This document shows, one piece after another, positions 8,503 to 19,334 of a stretch of DNA of 64,000 nt (position 1 is the first letter of the stretch; each line of letters starts with the position of its first letter). The notes beneath the pieces were generated by a model. It was not told the origin of the DNA and did not search any database. It was given only the letters and a program-made list of their open reading frames with translations. The stretch lies in contig NZ_CP102930.1 in assembly GCF_025558485.1 (NCBI RefSeq), positions 1-64,000 of the forward strand, written 5' to 3'. This DNA is from Bdellovibrio bacteriovorus. Its GTDB lineage: Bacteria; Bdellovibrionota; Bdellovibrionia; Bdellovibrionales; Bdellovibrionaceae. The position numbers were made by a program, and so were the translations under genes.

Positions 8503-9393
8503 TTATGGCTTTAGCTCGATATTCAGAGCCTTTACCATCTCCCTCACAGGATCATACTGTTTAGAAGTGGCTGGTATCAAGTCACGAGAACCCAAAATCT
8601 CGGAGTACATGTTTTTATTTCGGGTTTGTTCCAGAATATCGATCAACGAGAACATCAAAGTGTGTGTGATTTTAGGGTATGCATCGTAAAATTCCTGACG
8701 AACACAGAACGGATCGTTAGGAATCGGGGCGCTCATCCACAAAATGCGGTATTTGGCCTTTTTATCTGTACCGAACTTTTCCCAAGCCCCTTCCAGACCT
8801 TTTTCGTCATCACTAAAGACCGCAGCTGCATCCACTTTTTTGGCCTCCAGGAACTGAATGGATGCCTGATGATTTCCAGTGAAGGCCACTTCCTTGAAGT
8901 CTTTATCCTGCAAGCCTATTTTACGCAAAGCCACCTGCGGATACAGATAGCCCGAAGAGGACTTGTCATCCACAAACGCGATGCGCTTGCCTTTTAAGTC
9001 TTTCAGCTTTTTGATGCCGGAGTTCTTAGGCGTCACAATCACAGAGTAGTAGTAAGGATGATTCCACACTTTTTTCAGCAAAACCTTGGCTTGCGCCTGC
9101 TGTTCCGCAAAAACATACGTCGATGAAGAGAAGAAGGCAAAATCCACCTTCTTGGTTTTCATCGCCTCCACAAGGCCTGCATAATTTTTGGAAATATAAA
9201 TATTCACAGGAATATTGAGCTTCGCCTGAAGCTCTTTGGCCAAGGCCAAACCCTGCTCGCGCAAATTCTCGGGATTACCCCCTGGGATCACACCCAGAGT
9301 GATCGACGGCGGAACTGCTTCCGTGGTTCCTTCCGCCGCGTGTGCTGTGGAAATCGAAAGAATTGTCAGCAAGCCGAGAATGAGTCGTTTCAA
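8503..9393 (-). CDS. PhnD/TauA-type periplasmic binding protein
   Basis: A 296-residue secreted protein: Sec signal peptide (1-19, cleavage after AHA), then a phosphate/phosphonate-type (PhnD superfamily) periplasmic binding fold. Recognisable segments are [13 protein letters not shown], the [18 protein letters not shown] strand-loop, and [24 protein letters not shown], the typical ligand-pocket region. It overlaps the carB stop by 4 bases and is followed by an ABC-2 exporter pair rather than a PhnE-type permease, so it may be an orphan sensor or use another permease. Substrate unknown. Confidence 0.85.
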   Translation of the reverse strand: MKRLILGLLTILSISTAHAAEGTTEAVPPSITLGVIPGGNPENLREQGLALAKELQAKLNIPVNIYISKNYAGLVEAMKTKKVDFAFFSSSTYVFAEQQAQAKVLLKKVWNHPYYYSVIVTPKNSGIKKLKDLKGKRIAFVDDKSSSGYLYPQVALRKIGLQDKDFKEVAFTGNHQASIQFLEAKKVDAAAVFSDDEKGLEGAWEKFGTDKKAKYRILWMSAPIPNDPFCVRQEFYDAYPKITHTLMFSLIDILEQTRNKNMYSEILGSRDLIPATSKQYDPVREMVKALNIELKP

Positions 9394-12300
9394 AATGCCT
9401 CCATAGCCCCCAGGGCCTCGACTGATGATGACTCATTTCTTTCGTTTTTCAAAGCAAGAACAAAGGCCTCGGCCGCATCACTTTCGGTGATACAAGGGAT
9501 ATTATAGTCTGTGCAAGCTCGACGAATGTCGAAGCTGGCCTCAATCGCACGGCGACCCGAGGTCGTATTGATCACAAACGCCACCTCGCCAGAGCGAATT
9601 TTGTCCACGCAGTGAGGACGTCCTTCATCGACTTTACGAAGCGACAGACAATTCACACCTTTATCATTGAAAAAGCTCGCGGTCCCGGTTGTTGCTGAAA
9701 CCCCGTAGCCCATTCTTTGCAGCTCGCGCGCCAAAGGCAGCATGACTTCCTTGTCCTTATCACGCAAAGAGAAGAACACCTGACCGATTTTTGGAAGTCT
9801 TATGTTACTTGAAAGGAAGGCCTTCGCCAGAGCTTCGGAATAATTCCTTCCGCGGCCCATGCTTTCCCCTGTGGATTTCATTTCAGGCCCCAGGATGGAA
9901 TCAGATTCCGGGAACTTTTTGAACGGGAAGACCACGCCTTTAACAGAAACGGTCTGCGTGTTTCTCCAGTTCAAAGAATCCAGCTTCAAATCCTTCTTTT
10001 TCTTCCCAAGCATTGCCGACACACCCAAATCAATCAAAGGAATGCCCGTGGCTTTGGCCACGAACGGCACGGAACGGGAACTGCGTGGGTTGGCTTCGAG
10101 CATGTACACGACATCGTCTTTTACTGCCAATTGCAGATTCAGATGCCCGATCACGCCGATACGATTTGCCAGTTGCTTGCTAAGGTCCTCAATGCGTTCG
10201 CATGTTTCATCTTTCAGGCGATGCGGCGGCAGAACCCCCATCGAGTCCCCCGAGTGAACCCCAGCGGCTTCGATATGTTCCACCACACCGCCGACGACGA
10301 CCCAGTCATCACCGCGAACCAGATCCACATCGACTTCCAAAGCTCCGGCCAGAAATTGATCCATCAGGCACGGTTTATCGGTAGAAATATAATCCTTATG
10401 GCGTTGGAAGTAAGACAGAAGCTCTTCGGTATTTTCTATGACTTCCATGCGACGCCCGCCCAAGACATAACTTGGACGACAGATCATCGGGTAACCGACC
10501 GTCTTTTCTATTTTCAAAGCTTCTTCCAAAGAGCCCGCCATGCCTGAATTTGGAATGGCGAAATTCAATTCGCGGCAGATCTTAGAGAACAATCCGCGGT
10601 CTTCCGCCAGATCAATGGTTTCCAGTGAAGACCCCAGCAGTTTATAGCCCGCTTTGACCAGATCCGGTGCTACTCCGATCGGAGTCTGACCACCCAACTG
10701 CGCGACAAAGCCCATCGGCTTGATAAAGCGCATGATCTCACAAAGACTTTCTGCCGTCAGAGGTTCAAAGAACAAAACATCCGAAGTGTCATAGTCTGTG
10801 GACACGGTTTCCGGGTTGGAATTCACCATGATGACTTTTTTGCCGCTTTTCTGGAAACCTTTCACTCCGCGCACGCAGCTATAATCAAACTCGATCCCCT
10901 GCCCAATGCGATTCGGACCACTGCCGATAATCACCACCGCATCCGGTGCATTCACCGTCGCAGAAGTCATCGGCCAGTAAGAGGAATAGAAATAAGGTGT
11001 GGAGGATTCAAATTCGCCCGCACAAGTATCCACTTGGGAATAACGCGGAAGAATGCCGTGCTTTTCACGCAAAGCGCGGATATCGGTTTCTTTTTTCCCG
11101 ATCAAAGCCGCCAATCGAGCATCGGTGAAACCTTTTCTTTTTGCCTTCAACAGCAAGTCAGCATTGTTGTCAGTGAAGTCTGCTTTGAAAGTTCTTTCAA
11201 ACTTGATCAAAGCCTCAATGTGTTCCAGGAAGTAAGGATTGATACGTGTCAGTTCTTCGATCTCGGCCACTGTCTTGCCATCGCGGAAGGCCTGGAAAAG
11301 ATGATAAATGCGGCGGCTGTTCGGGTAAGAGATCTTACCCGTTTCCAACGCCACCTCAGGGATGGCTTGAGGGTCTTTTTCCAGACTGGCCAAAGCCTTC
11401 ATCAGGGATTCCTGCAAAGTCCGGCCGATCCCCATCACTTCGCCCACACTTTTCATCTGCGTGGTCAGGGTGTCTTTGGAACCCACAAATTTTTCAAAGG
11501 CAAAGCGCGGGATTTTTGTGACGATGTAATCCAAAGCCGGTTCATAACAAGACGGCGTCACTTTGGTGATATCGTTTTGCAATTCATCCAGACTGTAGCC
11601 AATCGCCAGCAGTGCTGCAATTTTGGCAATCGGGAACCCGGTCGCTTTACTTGCCAGCGCGGAAGAACGACTGACCCGTGGATTCATTTCAATCACCACA
11701 CGTTCACGCGTGGTGGGATGAACAGCGAACTGAATATTGGCCCCACCGGTTTGAATGCCGACTTCGTTGATGATCTTGCAGGCTTCATCACGCATGGACT
11801 GGTATTCACGATCGCTCAAAGTCTGTTGAGGTGCCACGGTGATGCTGTCACCCGTGTGCACACCACAAGGGTCCAGATTTTCGATACTGCACACAACCAC
11901 GAAGGTGCCCTTGTGATCGCGCATGACTTCCAGTTCGTATTCTTTCCAGCCCAGAATGCTTTCTTCCACCAAAACTTCGGAAGTCGGGCTTTCATGCAGG
12001 GCAGTCACCAGCATTTTTTTATACTCTTCAGGGGAATAAGCAATACCGCCACCACCGCCGCCCAAGGTGTAGTTCGGACGAAGAATCATGGGATAACCCA
12101 GTTCTTCTGCGATTTGCAGGCCGTGTTCGTAAGTGCGGATCAGATGACTTTTGGGATATTTGGCACCGATCTTATCCAAAAGACCGCGGAAGATTTCGCG
12201 ATCCTCTCCGGCTTTGATCACTTGCGGAGTCGCGCCCAAGAGCTGAACTTTATGTTTTTGCAAAATGCCTTTGGCGTGCAGATCCAAGGCCAGATTCAAA

Positions 12301-12584
12301 GCCGTTTGGCCCCCTAAAGTGGGGATAACCGCATCGGGCTTTTCTTTTTCGATGATTTTTTCAAGGTAGTCCACTTTCAGTGGCTCAACATAAACCCGGG
12401 TGGCGATTTCCGGGTCCGTCATGATTGTCGCCGGATTGGAATTCACCAGAATGACTTCCAATCCTTCTTTCATCAGGGCCTTACAGGCTTGAGTGCCGGA
12501 GTAATCAAACTCACAGGCTTGTCCAATAACGATGGGTCCAGATCCGATAATAAGAACTCTCTTAATACTGGACTTGCGCGGCAC
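9390..12584 (-). CDS. carB: Carbamoyl-phosphate synthase large subunit
   Basis: Makes carbamoyl phosphate from ammonia (delivered by CarA), bicarbonate and two ATP, for pyrimidines and arginine. At 1064 residues it has the full family length: two ATP-grasp halves, each with the [20 protein letters not shown]-type glycine motif (about 9-28, and about 550 in half two), and a C-terminal MGS-like allosteric domain (about 935-1050). The start is GTG with a strong AGGAGG site 7 bases upstream. It is separated from carA by one unrelated gene, an unusual order, and overlaps the next gene by 4 bases. Confidence 0.97.
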   Translation of the reverse strand: MPRKSSIKRVLIIGSGPIVIGQACEFDYSGTQACKALMKEGLEVILVNSNPATIMTDPEIATRVYVEPLKVDYLEKIIEKEKPDAVIPTLGGQTALNLALDLHAKGILQKHKVQLLGATPQVIKAGEDREIFRGLLDKIGAKYPKSHLIRTYEHGLQIAEELGYPMILRPNYTLGGGGGGIAYSPEEYKKMLVTALHESPTSEVLVEESILGWKEYELEVMRDHKGTFVVVCSIENLDPCGVHTGDSITVAPQQTLSDREYQSMRDEACKIINEVGIQTGGANIQFAVHPTTRERVVIEMNPRVSRSSALASKATGFPIAKIAALLAIGYSLDELQNDITKVTPSCYEPALDYIVTKIPRFAFEKFVGSKDTLTTQMKSVGEVMGIGRTLQESLMKALASLEKDPQAIPEVALETGKISYPNSRRIYHLFQAFRDGKTVAEIEELTRINPYFLEHIEALIKFERTFKADFTDNNADLLLKAKRKGFTDARLAALIGKKETDIRALREKHGILPRYSQVDTCAGEFESSTPYFYSSYWPMTSATVNAPDAVVIIGSGPNRIGQGIEFDYSCVRGVKGFQKSGKKVIMVNSNPETVSTDYDTSDVLFFEPLTAESLCEIMRFIKPMGFVAQLGGQTPIGVAPDLVKAGYKLLGSSLETIDLAEDRGLFSKICRELNFAIPNSGMAGSLEEALKIEKTVGYPMICRPSYVLGGRRMEVIENTEELLSYFQRHKDYISTDKPCLMDQFLAGALEVDVDLVRGDDWVVVGGVVEHIEAAGVHSGDSMGVLPPHRLKDETCERIEDLSKQLANRIGVIGHLNLQLAVKDDVVYMLEANPRSSRSVPFVAKATGIPLIDLGVSAMLGKKKKDLKLDSLNWRNTQTVSVKGVVFPFKKFPESDSILGPEMKSTGESMGRGRNYSEALAKAFLSSNIRLPKIGQVFFSLRDKDKEVMLPLARELQRMGYGVSATTGTASFFNDKGVNCLSLRKVDEGRPHCVDKIRSGEVAFVINTTSGRRAIEASFDIRRACTDYNIPCITESDAAEAFVLALKNERNESSSVEALGAMEAF

Positions 12585-12607
12585 TCTTTCCTCCTAGGTC
12601 ACGGCCA

Positions 12608-13276
12608 TCAGATCCCCAATTTCCCCTCGTTGGAGTAAATCATTTCGGGTCTGACGTGTTTGTACTGTTCAAATTTATAACGCATTTTAATCAGGCGAAG
12701 CATCAGCAGATCCGGGTCCAAATCCGGATCTTTGCGGTGACGTTTCACCTCGGCCAGAATGAATTTCTTCGCACTTTCAGGGTGGAAGCAGAAGCCGCGG
12801 GTAAAGACATAAGAATCCCCGTGAGGAATCAGGCGCACTTCAAAAAGTTCATCCGGATCAAAACCAAAGACAAAAGGCGACGCCTTCACCACCAAAGTTT
12901 CAGCTCCGAACAGGCCTTTTTTCCCGTGCAGAAGATCTTTGATATAAACGTCCCCGTCCTTGATTCTGACAAATTCAAAAATGGAATGACGGTGCTGTTT
13001 CAGCACTTCCAGAGTTTGCAATTCCTCTTCTGAGAAACGCAGTTCACGCACCAGCAGGCAGGCTTCCAGCGGGGTCTGACCAAATCCTTTTAGTTCTCTG
13101 GTGAAAAAATACCAGTCATAGAACTGAGCCATGCGCGATTCATAGTGCTCGGAGTTTTCATCCAATGTACCCGCATTTTCAAAGAACTCTTTCTTGGCCA
13201 TGGCCAGTTCATCTTTGAAGGCATCGCTGACAAAGTGGTTCAGAATTTTTTCGATCAGTTTTTCGTATTCGTTCAT
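12608..13276 (-). CDS. Unknown protein between carA and carB
   Basis: A 222-residue, probably cytoplasmic protein without signal peptide or membrane segment. No domain is recognised. It is rich in Phe, Glu and Lys and has a mixed alpha/beta pattern; a helical N-terminal half (1-100) with a DWYFFTREL segment is followed by a region of short strands (100-165) and a basic helix. ATGA overlap with the carA stop and a 23-base gap to carB show that it is translated within the car operon. Its fixed position could mean a role linked to carbamoyl phosphate, or chance insertion. Confidence 0.8.
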   Translation of the reverse strand: MNEYEKLIEKILNHFVSDAFKDELAMAKKEFFENAGTLDENSEHYESRMAQFYDWYFFTRELKGFGQTPLEACLLVRELRFSEEELQTLEVLKQHRHSIFEFVRIKDGDVYIKDLLHGKKGLFGAETLVVKASPFVFGFDPDELFEVRLIPHGDSYVFTRGFCFHPESAKKFILAEVKRHRKDPDLDPDLLMLRLIKMRYKFEQYKHVRPEMIYSNEGKLGI

Positions 13277-14337
13277 ATCATCCGCTCTACAAAATAGCTA
13301 AACAGCCCGGAGGCCTCGTGCGGTCCCGGACAACTTTCCGGGTGATATTGTATTCCTAAACACTTGCGTTTTTCACTATAAAATCCTGCCACAGTGCCAT
13401 CATTAAGGTTCACATGAGTCACTTTCACGTCAGAAGGCAGTGTGGACTCTTCCACGGCGTATCCGTGGTTCTGACTGGTCACATAAATCTGATTAAGCAC
13501 AGTGTCGCGAATTGGGTGATTGCTGCCACGATGACCGAATTTCAGCTTGTAGGTCTTTGCCCCCAAAGCCAGGCCCAGAATTTGGTGCCCCATGCAGATC
13601 CCAAAGATGGGTTTTACACCCAATAATTCCCGAACAGTCCCGATAGCCACTTTCACATCCGCCGGATCACCGGGACCATTGGTCAGCATAATCCCGTCAG
13701 GATTGTAGGCCAAAATGTCCTGCACAGAAGTGCGGCTGTTGAAAATCTTGATTTCCGAACAGCGATGCTGAAGTTCTCTTAAGATATTTTCTTTGCTGCC
13801 AAAATCCAGCACAGCCACGCGCGGGCCGACCATATTGTCGCCACGACGCACTTCGGGTTCTTTGCGAGAGGCAATATAAACCCAGTCTTTATCCAAAGTC
13901 TTTTTCTGGGCAATCAGGGTTTGCGCTTTTGCCACAGCCGTCGCCTGATCCTGTGCCTGCACCAAAGCCCCCCACGGAGTTCCCCCCTGACGAAGGCGCA
14001 AGGCCAACATGCGCGTGTCGATTTCAGTCAGCAGAGGAATTCCATTTTCCGTCAGGCGCTTTTTCCAGGCTTGATCGCGTTCGGAATCCTGAATCTCAAG
14101 ACAGATAAAGCCATCAATCCACAACTGACGTGATTCCCACACGTCATCTTCGATGCCGTAATTACCCTGCATGGGTGCAGTCATCACCACAATCTGAGAA
14201 AAATACGATGGGTCGGTAGCGATTTCCTCATAACCAGAATGAGACGTGTTAAAAACAACCTCGCCCGCGCGATCCGTGCCACCCTGCCATTCGCCCGTGT
14301 AGATTTCCCCACTTTCAAGCACCAGATAGCCGCGCAT
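13273..14337 (-). CDS. carA: Carbamoyl-phosphate synthase small subunit
   Basis: Glutamine amidotransferase subunit that feeds ammonia to CarB. About 354 residues: N-terminal CarA-specific domain beginning YLVLESGEIYTG, and a class I glutaminase domain with the nucleophile Cys in GICMGHQILGL (about 245-255) and the His/Glu pair in QYHPES (about 330). The ATG at 14337 is preferred because it forms a TGATG overlap with the pyrB stop; a GTG lies one codon upstream. Slightly shorter than the 380-residue enteric protein, within family range. Confidence 0.96.
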   Translation of the reverse strand: MRGYLVLESGEIYTGEWQGGTDRAGEVVFNTSHSGYEEIATDPSYFSQIVVMTAPMQGNYGIEDDVWESRQLWIDGFICLEIQDSERDQAWKKRLTENGIPLLTEIDTRMLALRLRQGGTPWGALVQAQDQATAVAKAQTLIAQKKTLDKDWVYIASRKEPEVRRGDNMVGPRVAVLDFGSKENILRELQHRCSEIKIFNSRTSVQDILAYNPDGIMLTNGPGDPADVKVAIGTVRELLGVKPIFGICMGHQILGLALGAKTYKLKFGHRGSNHPIRDTVLNQIYVTSQNHGYAVEESTLPSDVKVTHVNLNDGTVAGFYSEKRKCLGIQYHPESCPGPHEASGLFSYFVERMI

Positions 14338-15239
14338 CACTGTACCTCTTTCATTGTCATGTGAATCAGACTTTGACGAACCAAAACACCGTTACGAACC
14401 TGATCCAGTACCTGGCAGCGCGGATCTTGCAAAACCTCTGCATCCAGCTCAGTTCCCTGATTGATGGGGCCCGGGTGCATGATCAAGGCTTTTTCCGATA
14501 GCGCTTTCAGGTTCTTTTGTGTGAACCCAAACTGTTCGCGATAGTCCGTCAAAGAATACTTATGCTCGTGTCGTTCTAACTGAACCCGCAGGGCCATGGC
14601 TGCGGTCGCCCATTTTAATCCTTGCGAAAGATCGCCGAAGACCTGACATGGTGGTTGCTTGGGCAGAAATTCTAAAGGCCCGCAAAGCGCTACTTCGTAG
14701 CCAAGTTTTTCTGCCAGCTCAAAGTGCGAAGCCGCCACGCGACTGTGGCGAACATCGCCGACGATCAGAAGTTTTTGTCCCGCACAGGACCCCAGATGTT
14801 TACGAATTGTGTAGGCATCCAGCAGAGCTTGCGTCGGATGCCCTTTCTTACCCCAGCCTGCGTTCAGAATTGGAGTGGAGATTTTTTCGGAAAGGGCGTG
14901 TAAATCCAGATCATCGCCCGTGCGAATCACCAGAAAAGAAGGTTGCATGGCCTCGACATTCAAAACTGTGTCTTCCAGTGTTTCGCCTTTTTCCAGACTG
15001 CTTCCGGCCCCGCCATCCAGACGCAGCGGATGAATGCCCAGACGGGCGCAGGCGGTTTCAAAGCTCATACGCGTGCGCGTGCTAGCTTCAAAAAACAAAA
15101 GGGCTCCGGTTTTTCCGAAGCCCTCAATAGCAGACGATTTTCCCGCCGCGATTTGGTCGGCGAAAGAGAATAGGAAATCGATTTTTGTTTTTTCAAGAGA
15201 ACGAAGATCAATAAGAGAGAAACTTTTCCTAGACGACAT
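14337..15239 (-). CDS. pyrB: Aspartate carbamoyltransferase catalytic chain
   Basis: Joins carbamoyl phosphate and aspartate, the first committed step of pyrimidine synthesis. The 300 residues carry the carbamoyl-phosphate loop FEASTRTRMSFE (about 50-61), the HPTQALLDAYT segment (about 130-140) and the C-terminal LIMHPGPINQGTE loop (about 255-267). No pyrI regulatory chain is visible in the window. It heads the pyrB-carA-carB run, so substrate producer and consumer are co-expressed. No strong ribosome site precedes the ATG, which lies 35 bases after a lepB stop. Confidence 0.96.
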   Translation of the reverse strand: MSSRKSFSLIDLRSLEKTKIDFLFSFADQIAAGKSSAIEGFGKTGALLFFEASTRTRMSFETACARLGIHPLRLDGGAGSSLEKGETLEDTVLNVEAMQPSFLVIRTGDDLDLHALSEKISTPILNAGWGKKGHPTQALLDAYTIRKHLGSCAGQKLLIVGDVRHSRVAASHFELAEKLGYEVALCGPLEFLPKQPPCQVFGDLSQGLKWATAAMALRVQLERHEHKYSLTDYREQFGFTQKNLKALSEKALIMHPGPINQGTELDAEVLQDPRCQVLDQVRNGVLVRQSLIHMTMKEVQ

Positions 15240-15274
15240 CTAGAACCCAAGCCTAGGTTCCAAGAGCACTCTTG

Positions 15275-15952
15275 TCAATGGACCGTGGAAAAAACTCGGT
15301 CCCAACGCACTGAAGGATAGCGATCTCCACCCCATTTTTGCTGCCAATCCAGCGAGAGCCAAATTAAAGCCACCCGGCCCACCACCTGGGCCATAGGAAC
15401 CGTGCCCCAATAGCGCGAGTCGTCACTGGCGTCGCGATTATCCCCCAATAAGAAGACTTCTCCGGGAGGCACCACCAAGGGGCCAAAATCCTTGTCATCC
15501 GGGGTTTTCTGGAAAATCACCCGCCAGGCGGTGTCGCCCACTTTTTCAGAATAAATATCGAAAAGCTCCGGACTGGGATTATCACCAGTTGCCGAATCAA
15601 GCTTGTCATATTTAACGGGTTCTTCGTTCAACACCAAACGGCCGTTGATAATTTGCACACGGTCCCCGGGCAGACCAATCACACGTTTTACGTATGTCAC
15701 AGACGGTTGATTCGGATAAGTAAAGACCACCACATCGCCCCGTTCAGGCAAGGTCAGGGACCACCTTTGACTGGCAAAAGGAATCTGCACCCCATAAGAA
15801 ATACGGGAGGCAAAGATGAAATCACCCGGTTTAAGCGCGGGCTGCATCGACCCTGTCGGCACTTTATAGGCTGTCACCAAAAAATGGCGCACAAACAGTG
15901 CACACAGCACAGCCAAAATCAAAGTTGTCAGATATTCCCGCCAGCGATTCAT
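15275..15952 (-). CDS. lepB: Signal peptidase I, third copy
   Basis: Inner-membrane serine protease that removes Sec signal peptides. The 225 residues start with one transmembrane helix (about 8-28), followed by the catalytic Ser in VPTGSMQPALKPGD (about 31-44), the general-base Lys in YVKRVIGLPGD (about 88-98) and the C-terminal GDNRDASDDSR box (about 173-183). It is the most divergent of three consecutive copies (VPTGSM rather than IPSGSM), which suggests different substrate preference. It ends 35 bases before pyrB; CAAGAG-TG-CTCTTG just after the stop is only a weak hairpin. Confidence 0.94.
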   Translation of the reverse strand: MNRWREYLTTLILAVLCALFVRHFLVTAYKVPTGSMQPALKPGDFIFASRISYGVQIPFASQRWSLTLPERGDVVVFTYPNQPSVTYVKRVIGLPGDRVQIINGRLVLNEEPVKYDKLDSATGDNPSPELFDIYSEKVGDTAWRVIFQKTPDDKDFGPLVVPPGEVFLLGDNRDASDDSRYWGTVPMAQVVGRVALIWLSLDWQQKWGGDRYPSVRWDRVFSTVH

Positions 15953-16022
15953 CCTTAAATCCTAAACGGAACAAGGACGAGCCTCCAAAGGAATTTTGCA
16001 CACAGAAGGTCTTTTTCGGAAA

Positions 16023-16727
16023 TCAATGCAAGGACTGGAAGAGTCTGTCGAATCGGATTTGCGAAGGATCACACACAAATGTCATCGTCGGCAAAGTGCT
16101 ATGACAAGAAAGCCAGATCACCGAAGCTCGCCCCACCAGATATTCGTTCTTCACAAACCCCCAGGCACGCGAGTCCGCTGATTGATCGCGGTTGTCCCCC
16201 ATGAAGAAATATTCTCCTTCGGGAATTTTATAGACCTGCACGTCACCGGAATCCTCAGAAGTCAGAAAACGAACCGTATAAGAACGCTCGCCATTGTTTT
16301 CAGTGAAGTACTGAAAACCGGCTTCCTGGCCCTTGTCCGATATAGGAGTCATCGTAAAAGGATTGCCATTGACAGCAATGCGACCGGCTTTGATTTCGAC
16401 GCGGTCCCCGGGTAACCCAATCAAACGTTTGATGTAATAGACATCCGGGTTTTCGGGATACTTGAACACCACGATGTCGCCACGGGATGGCCCTGACCAT
16501 TGCATCAGCCATCGGTCACTAAATGGAATGTGCAAACCGTAAGCGAACTTTTTTACCAGAATGTGGTCGTGAATTAAAAGATTGGGAATCATGCTGCCTG
16601 AAGGAATCACAAAAGGCTCAAACAAAGCCCAGCGCAATCCCATCACCAGTAAAATTGGAAAAAGGAACGTTAGAATCGCCTGATTCCACGTTCCTTTCAA
16701 ATTGGGAGTACTGTTTTCTTCAGACAT
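16023..16727 (-). CDS. lepB: Signal peptidase I, second copy
   Basis: A second signal peptidase I, 234 residues: one N-terminal transmembrane helix (about 16-34), catalytic Ser in IPSGSMIPNLLIHDH (about 42-56), Lys in YIKRLIGLPGD (about 98-108) and GDNRDQSADSR (about 184-194). A cytoplasmic N-terminal tail of about 15 residues precedes the helix. Its start directly abuts the stop of the first copy (16728), so the two are translationally linked. It resembles the first copy more than the third, consistent with tandem duplication. Confidence 0.94.
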   Translation of the reverse strand: MSEENSTPNLKGTWNQAILTFLFPILLVMGLRWALFEPFVIPSGSMIPNLLIHDHILVKKFAYGLHIPFSDRWLMQWSGPSRGDIVVFKYPENPDVYYIKRLIGLPGDRVEIKAGRIAVNGNPFTMTPISDKGQEAGFQYFTENNGERSYTVRFLTSEDSGDVQVYKIPEGEYFFMGDNRDQSADSRAWGFVKNEYLVGRASVIWLSCHSTLPTMTFVCDPSQIRFDRLFQSLH

Positions 16728-17516
16728 CTAGTTAACAGAGTGGAAGAATCGGCCCCAGCGGATCGTCAATGGGTTGCACAGGAACGGAAGATTCGGAATC
16801 GTTTCTTCACAACTTAACCATACAAACATCGCACGGCCCAGAATATTTTGTTTTGGCAGGAAGCCCCAGCCACGGCTGTCATGAGAGTTCATACGGTTGT
16901 CACCCATCACAAACAGATGATCATCCGGCACCGTTACAGGACCGAAGGTTTCATAGACATCACCCTTGCGAAGAAGGATGGCGTGTTCTTTACCCTCTTT
17001 AGCCCCTTTGCCCGCAGGCAAAGCTTCTGTGAACTCGACATAGTTTTCTTTGTTATCGTTGATGTTGCCATCACGCTGGAAATCCGCATCGCGCAGCCAT
17101 GCAAAATCATCCATGTTGGCCGGAACTTTCTTTTCAACCGGTTTGTCGTTGATATAAAGAGTTCCGTTTTCGTAATAAATCTTATCGCCCGGTTCGCCCA
17201 CGATACGTTTGATGAAGAACGTGCTCATGTCTTTCGGGAACTTGAACACGATCACTTCGCCACGCTCTGGTTCGTTGAACTTCACCAGCCAGTTTTCGCT
17301 GAATGGAACACGCAGACCGTAAGTCAGCTTGTTCACAAAGATATGATCGTGAATCAGCAAAGATGGCAGCATGGAACCGGATGGAATCACGTACGCTTCA
17401 ATAAAGCCCCAGCGAATGAACAGGGCGATAAAGACCGCCAGGAACAAAGAGCCCCAACCTTCGGTCCAAAAGTGCTTCGTTTTGAAGTCCCAGCTTTTAG
17501 GTTTGTTGTCACTCAT
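16728..17516 (-). CDS. lepB: Signal peptidase I, first copy
   Basis: Signal peptidase I of 262 residues. Motifs: a transmembrane helix (about 20-38), catalytic Ser in IPSGSMLPSLLIHDH (about 44-58), Lys in FIKRIVGEPGD (about 99-109) and GDNRMNSHDSR (about 213-223). It is longer than the other copies because of an insertion of about 30 residues between the Lys box and the GDNR box, including the segment from about 125 to 170. It follows lepA by 10 bases, the classic lepA-lepB arrangement, so this is probably the ancestral copy. Confidence 0.95.
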   Translation of the reverse strand: MSDNKPKSWDFKTKHFWTEGWGSLFLAVFIALFIRWGFIEAYVIPSGSMLPSLLIHDHIFVNKLTYGLRVPFSENWLVKFNEPERGEVIVFKFPKDMSTFFIKRIVGEPGDKIYYENGTLYINDKPVEKKVPANMDDFAWLRDADFQRDGNINDNKENYVEFTEALPAGKGAKEGKEHAILLRKGDVYETFGPVTVPDDHLFVMGDNRMNSHDSRGWGFLPKQNILGRAMFVWLSCEETIPNLPFLCNPLTIRWGRFFHSVN

Positions 17517-17526
17517 GATGATTCTC

Positions 17527-19326
17527 CTAGTCTTCCACTTTCAAGATGGCCAAGAAGGCTTCCTGAGGGACTTCCACATGGCCGATGGCCTTCATGCGTT
17601 TTTTACCCTCTTTCTGCTTTTCCAGAAGCTTACGCTTACGGGAAATATCACCACCATAACACTTCGCGGTCACGTCTTTTCTGATCGCGCCCAGTGTCTC
17701 ACGGGCGATGATTTTAGCTCCGATAGCTGCCTGAATCGCCACCTGGTACTGCTGGCGAGGAATCAGCTCTTTCATTTTTTCCGCCAACAGACGTCCACGA
17801 TTTTGTGCCTTGGAACGGTGAACAATCAAAGACAACGCATCAATCGGCTCGCCGTTGATCAGAATGTCCAATTTGACCAGATCAGATTCCTCAAAACCGA
17901 TGAATTCATATTCCAAAGAAGCATAACCTTTAGAGATCGACTTCAAACGGTCATAGAAATCCATTACCATTTCATTCATTGGCAGCTTGTATTCAATGAT
18001 GACCTTTTTGTCGGTGACATATTCCATCTTCAACTGAATACCACGCTTGTCCTCGCACAGCTTCAGGATACCACCGATGTAATCGGTCGGCGTGTGCAGG
18101 GTCACTTTCACGTAAGGCTCTTCAAACTTTGCAATCAGCGTCTCAGTCGGCATTCCAGACGGATTTTCCAGCATCATTTCAGTGCCGTCCGTTTTGGTGA
18201 TGCGATAAACAACTGTCGGAGCTGTCGTGATCAAATCCAGATTGAATTCACGCTCCAGACGTTCCTGAACGATTTCCATGTGCAAAAGCCCCAGGAAACC
18301 ACAACGATAACCGAAGCCCAGGGCCGCAGACTTTTCCACCTCAAACGTCAGGGAAGAGTCATTCAGACACAGCTTATCCAAAGCGTCTTTCAGGTTTTCG
18401 TATTCAGACGCCACCACCGGGAAAATCCCGGCAAAAACCATCGGCTTGATTCTTTGGAAACCTGCCAAAGGCTCTGTCGCCGGATGCTTGGCCGCAGTGA
18501 CCGTGTCACCGACTTGAACGTCGCGGATGTCTTTGATACCGCAAACGATGAAGCCCACCTCGCCTGCTTCCAGAGTGTCCTGCATTGCCGGGAAGGGTTT
18601 GTACTTACCCATGCGCAGAACTTCATAGTCACGATTTGTGGCCATGAATTTAATTTTATCACCTTTTTTGATCACGCCATCGACCATACGAACCAGAACA
18701 ACAACGCCCTGATAAGCATCGAACCACGAGTCAAAGATCAATGCTCGTGGAGTCAGCGTGCGGTCCGCTTTGGGTGGCGGAACTTTTTCAACGATAGCTT
18801 CCAGGATATCGGTGATACCGATTTTTTCTTTTGCGGAAGCATGGATGATGCCGGTGCAATCCAAACCCACGGTGTCTTCGATCTGCTTTGCCACCCCTTC
18901 AGGGTCCGCAGAAGGAAGATCGATTTTGTTCAGAACCGGAATGATTTCCAGATTATTTTCGATAGCCAGATAGACGTTGGCCAGCGTTTGCGCTTCCACA
19001 CCTTGAGCGGCATCAACCACCAGAATCGCACCTTCACACGCCGCCAAAGAACGGGACACTTCGTAAGAGAAGTCCACGTGCCCCGGTGTATCGATCAAAT
19101 TGATCTGATACATGTTGCCGTCTTTGGATTTGAAATCCAGACAGACCGTTTGAGCTTTGATGGTGATACCACGCTCGCGCTCAAGTTCCATGTTGTCCAG
19201 GAACTGATCCTTTTTCTCACGATCCGACAAAGAGCCGGTGGCAGAAAGAAGACCGTCAGCCAAAGTGGATTTGCCGTGGTCGATGTGAGCGATGATAGAG
19301 AAGTTACGTATAAATTTAGGATCCAT
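17527..19326 (-). CDS. lepA: Elongation factor 4 (LepA)
   Basis: Ribosome-associated GTPase that helps translation under stress. Full length at 599 residues: G domain with P-loop [15 protein letters not shown] (about 13-27), [14 protein letters not shown] (about 79-92) and NKID (about 133-136), followed by EF-G-like domains II, III and V and the LepA-specific C-terminal domain with [14 protein letters not shown] and [19 protein letters not shown]. No ribosome site precedes the ATG; a TATAAT box lies only 8 bases upstream, so the mRNA may be leaderless. Confidence 0.97.
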   Translation of the reverse strand: MDPKFIRNFSIIAHIDHGKSTLADGLLSATGSLSDREKKDQFLDNMELERERGITIKAQTVCLDFKSKDGNMYQINLIDTPGHVDFSYEVSRSLAACEGAILVVDAAQGVEAQTLANVYLAIENNLEIIPVLNKIDLPSADPEGVAKQIEDTVGLDCTGIIHASAKEKIGITDILEAIVEKVPPPKADRTLTPRALIFDSWFDAYQGVVVLVRMVDGVIKKGDKIKFMATNRDYEVLRMGKYKPFPAMQDTLEAGEVGFIVCGIKDIRDVQVGDTVTAAKHPATEPLAGFQRIKPMVFAGIFPVVASEYENLKDALDKLCLNDSSLTFEVEKSAALGFGYRCGFLGLLHMEIVQERLEREFNLDLITTAPTVVYRITKTDGTEMMLENPSGMPTETLIAKFEEPYVKVTLHTPTDYIGGILKLCEDKRGIQLKMEYVTDKKVIIEYKLPMNEMVMDFYDRLKSISKGYASLEYEFIGFEESDLVKLDILINGEPIDALSLIVHRSKAQNRGRLLAEKMKELIPRQQYQVAIQAAIGAKIIARETLGAIRKDVTAKCYGGDISRKRKLLEKQKEGKKRMKAIGHVEVPQEAFLAILKVED

Positions 19327-19334
19327 AGGGCGGT

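Noticed and set aside
11034-12317. Long open frame antisense to carB
   Set aside because: Entirely opposite a conserved enzyme gene, with no start signals or domain.
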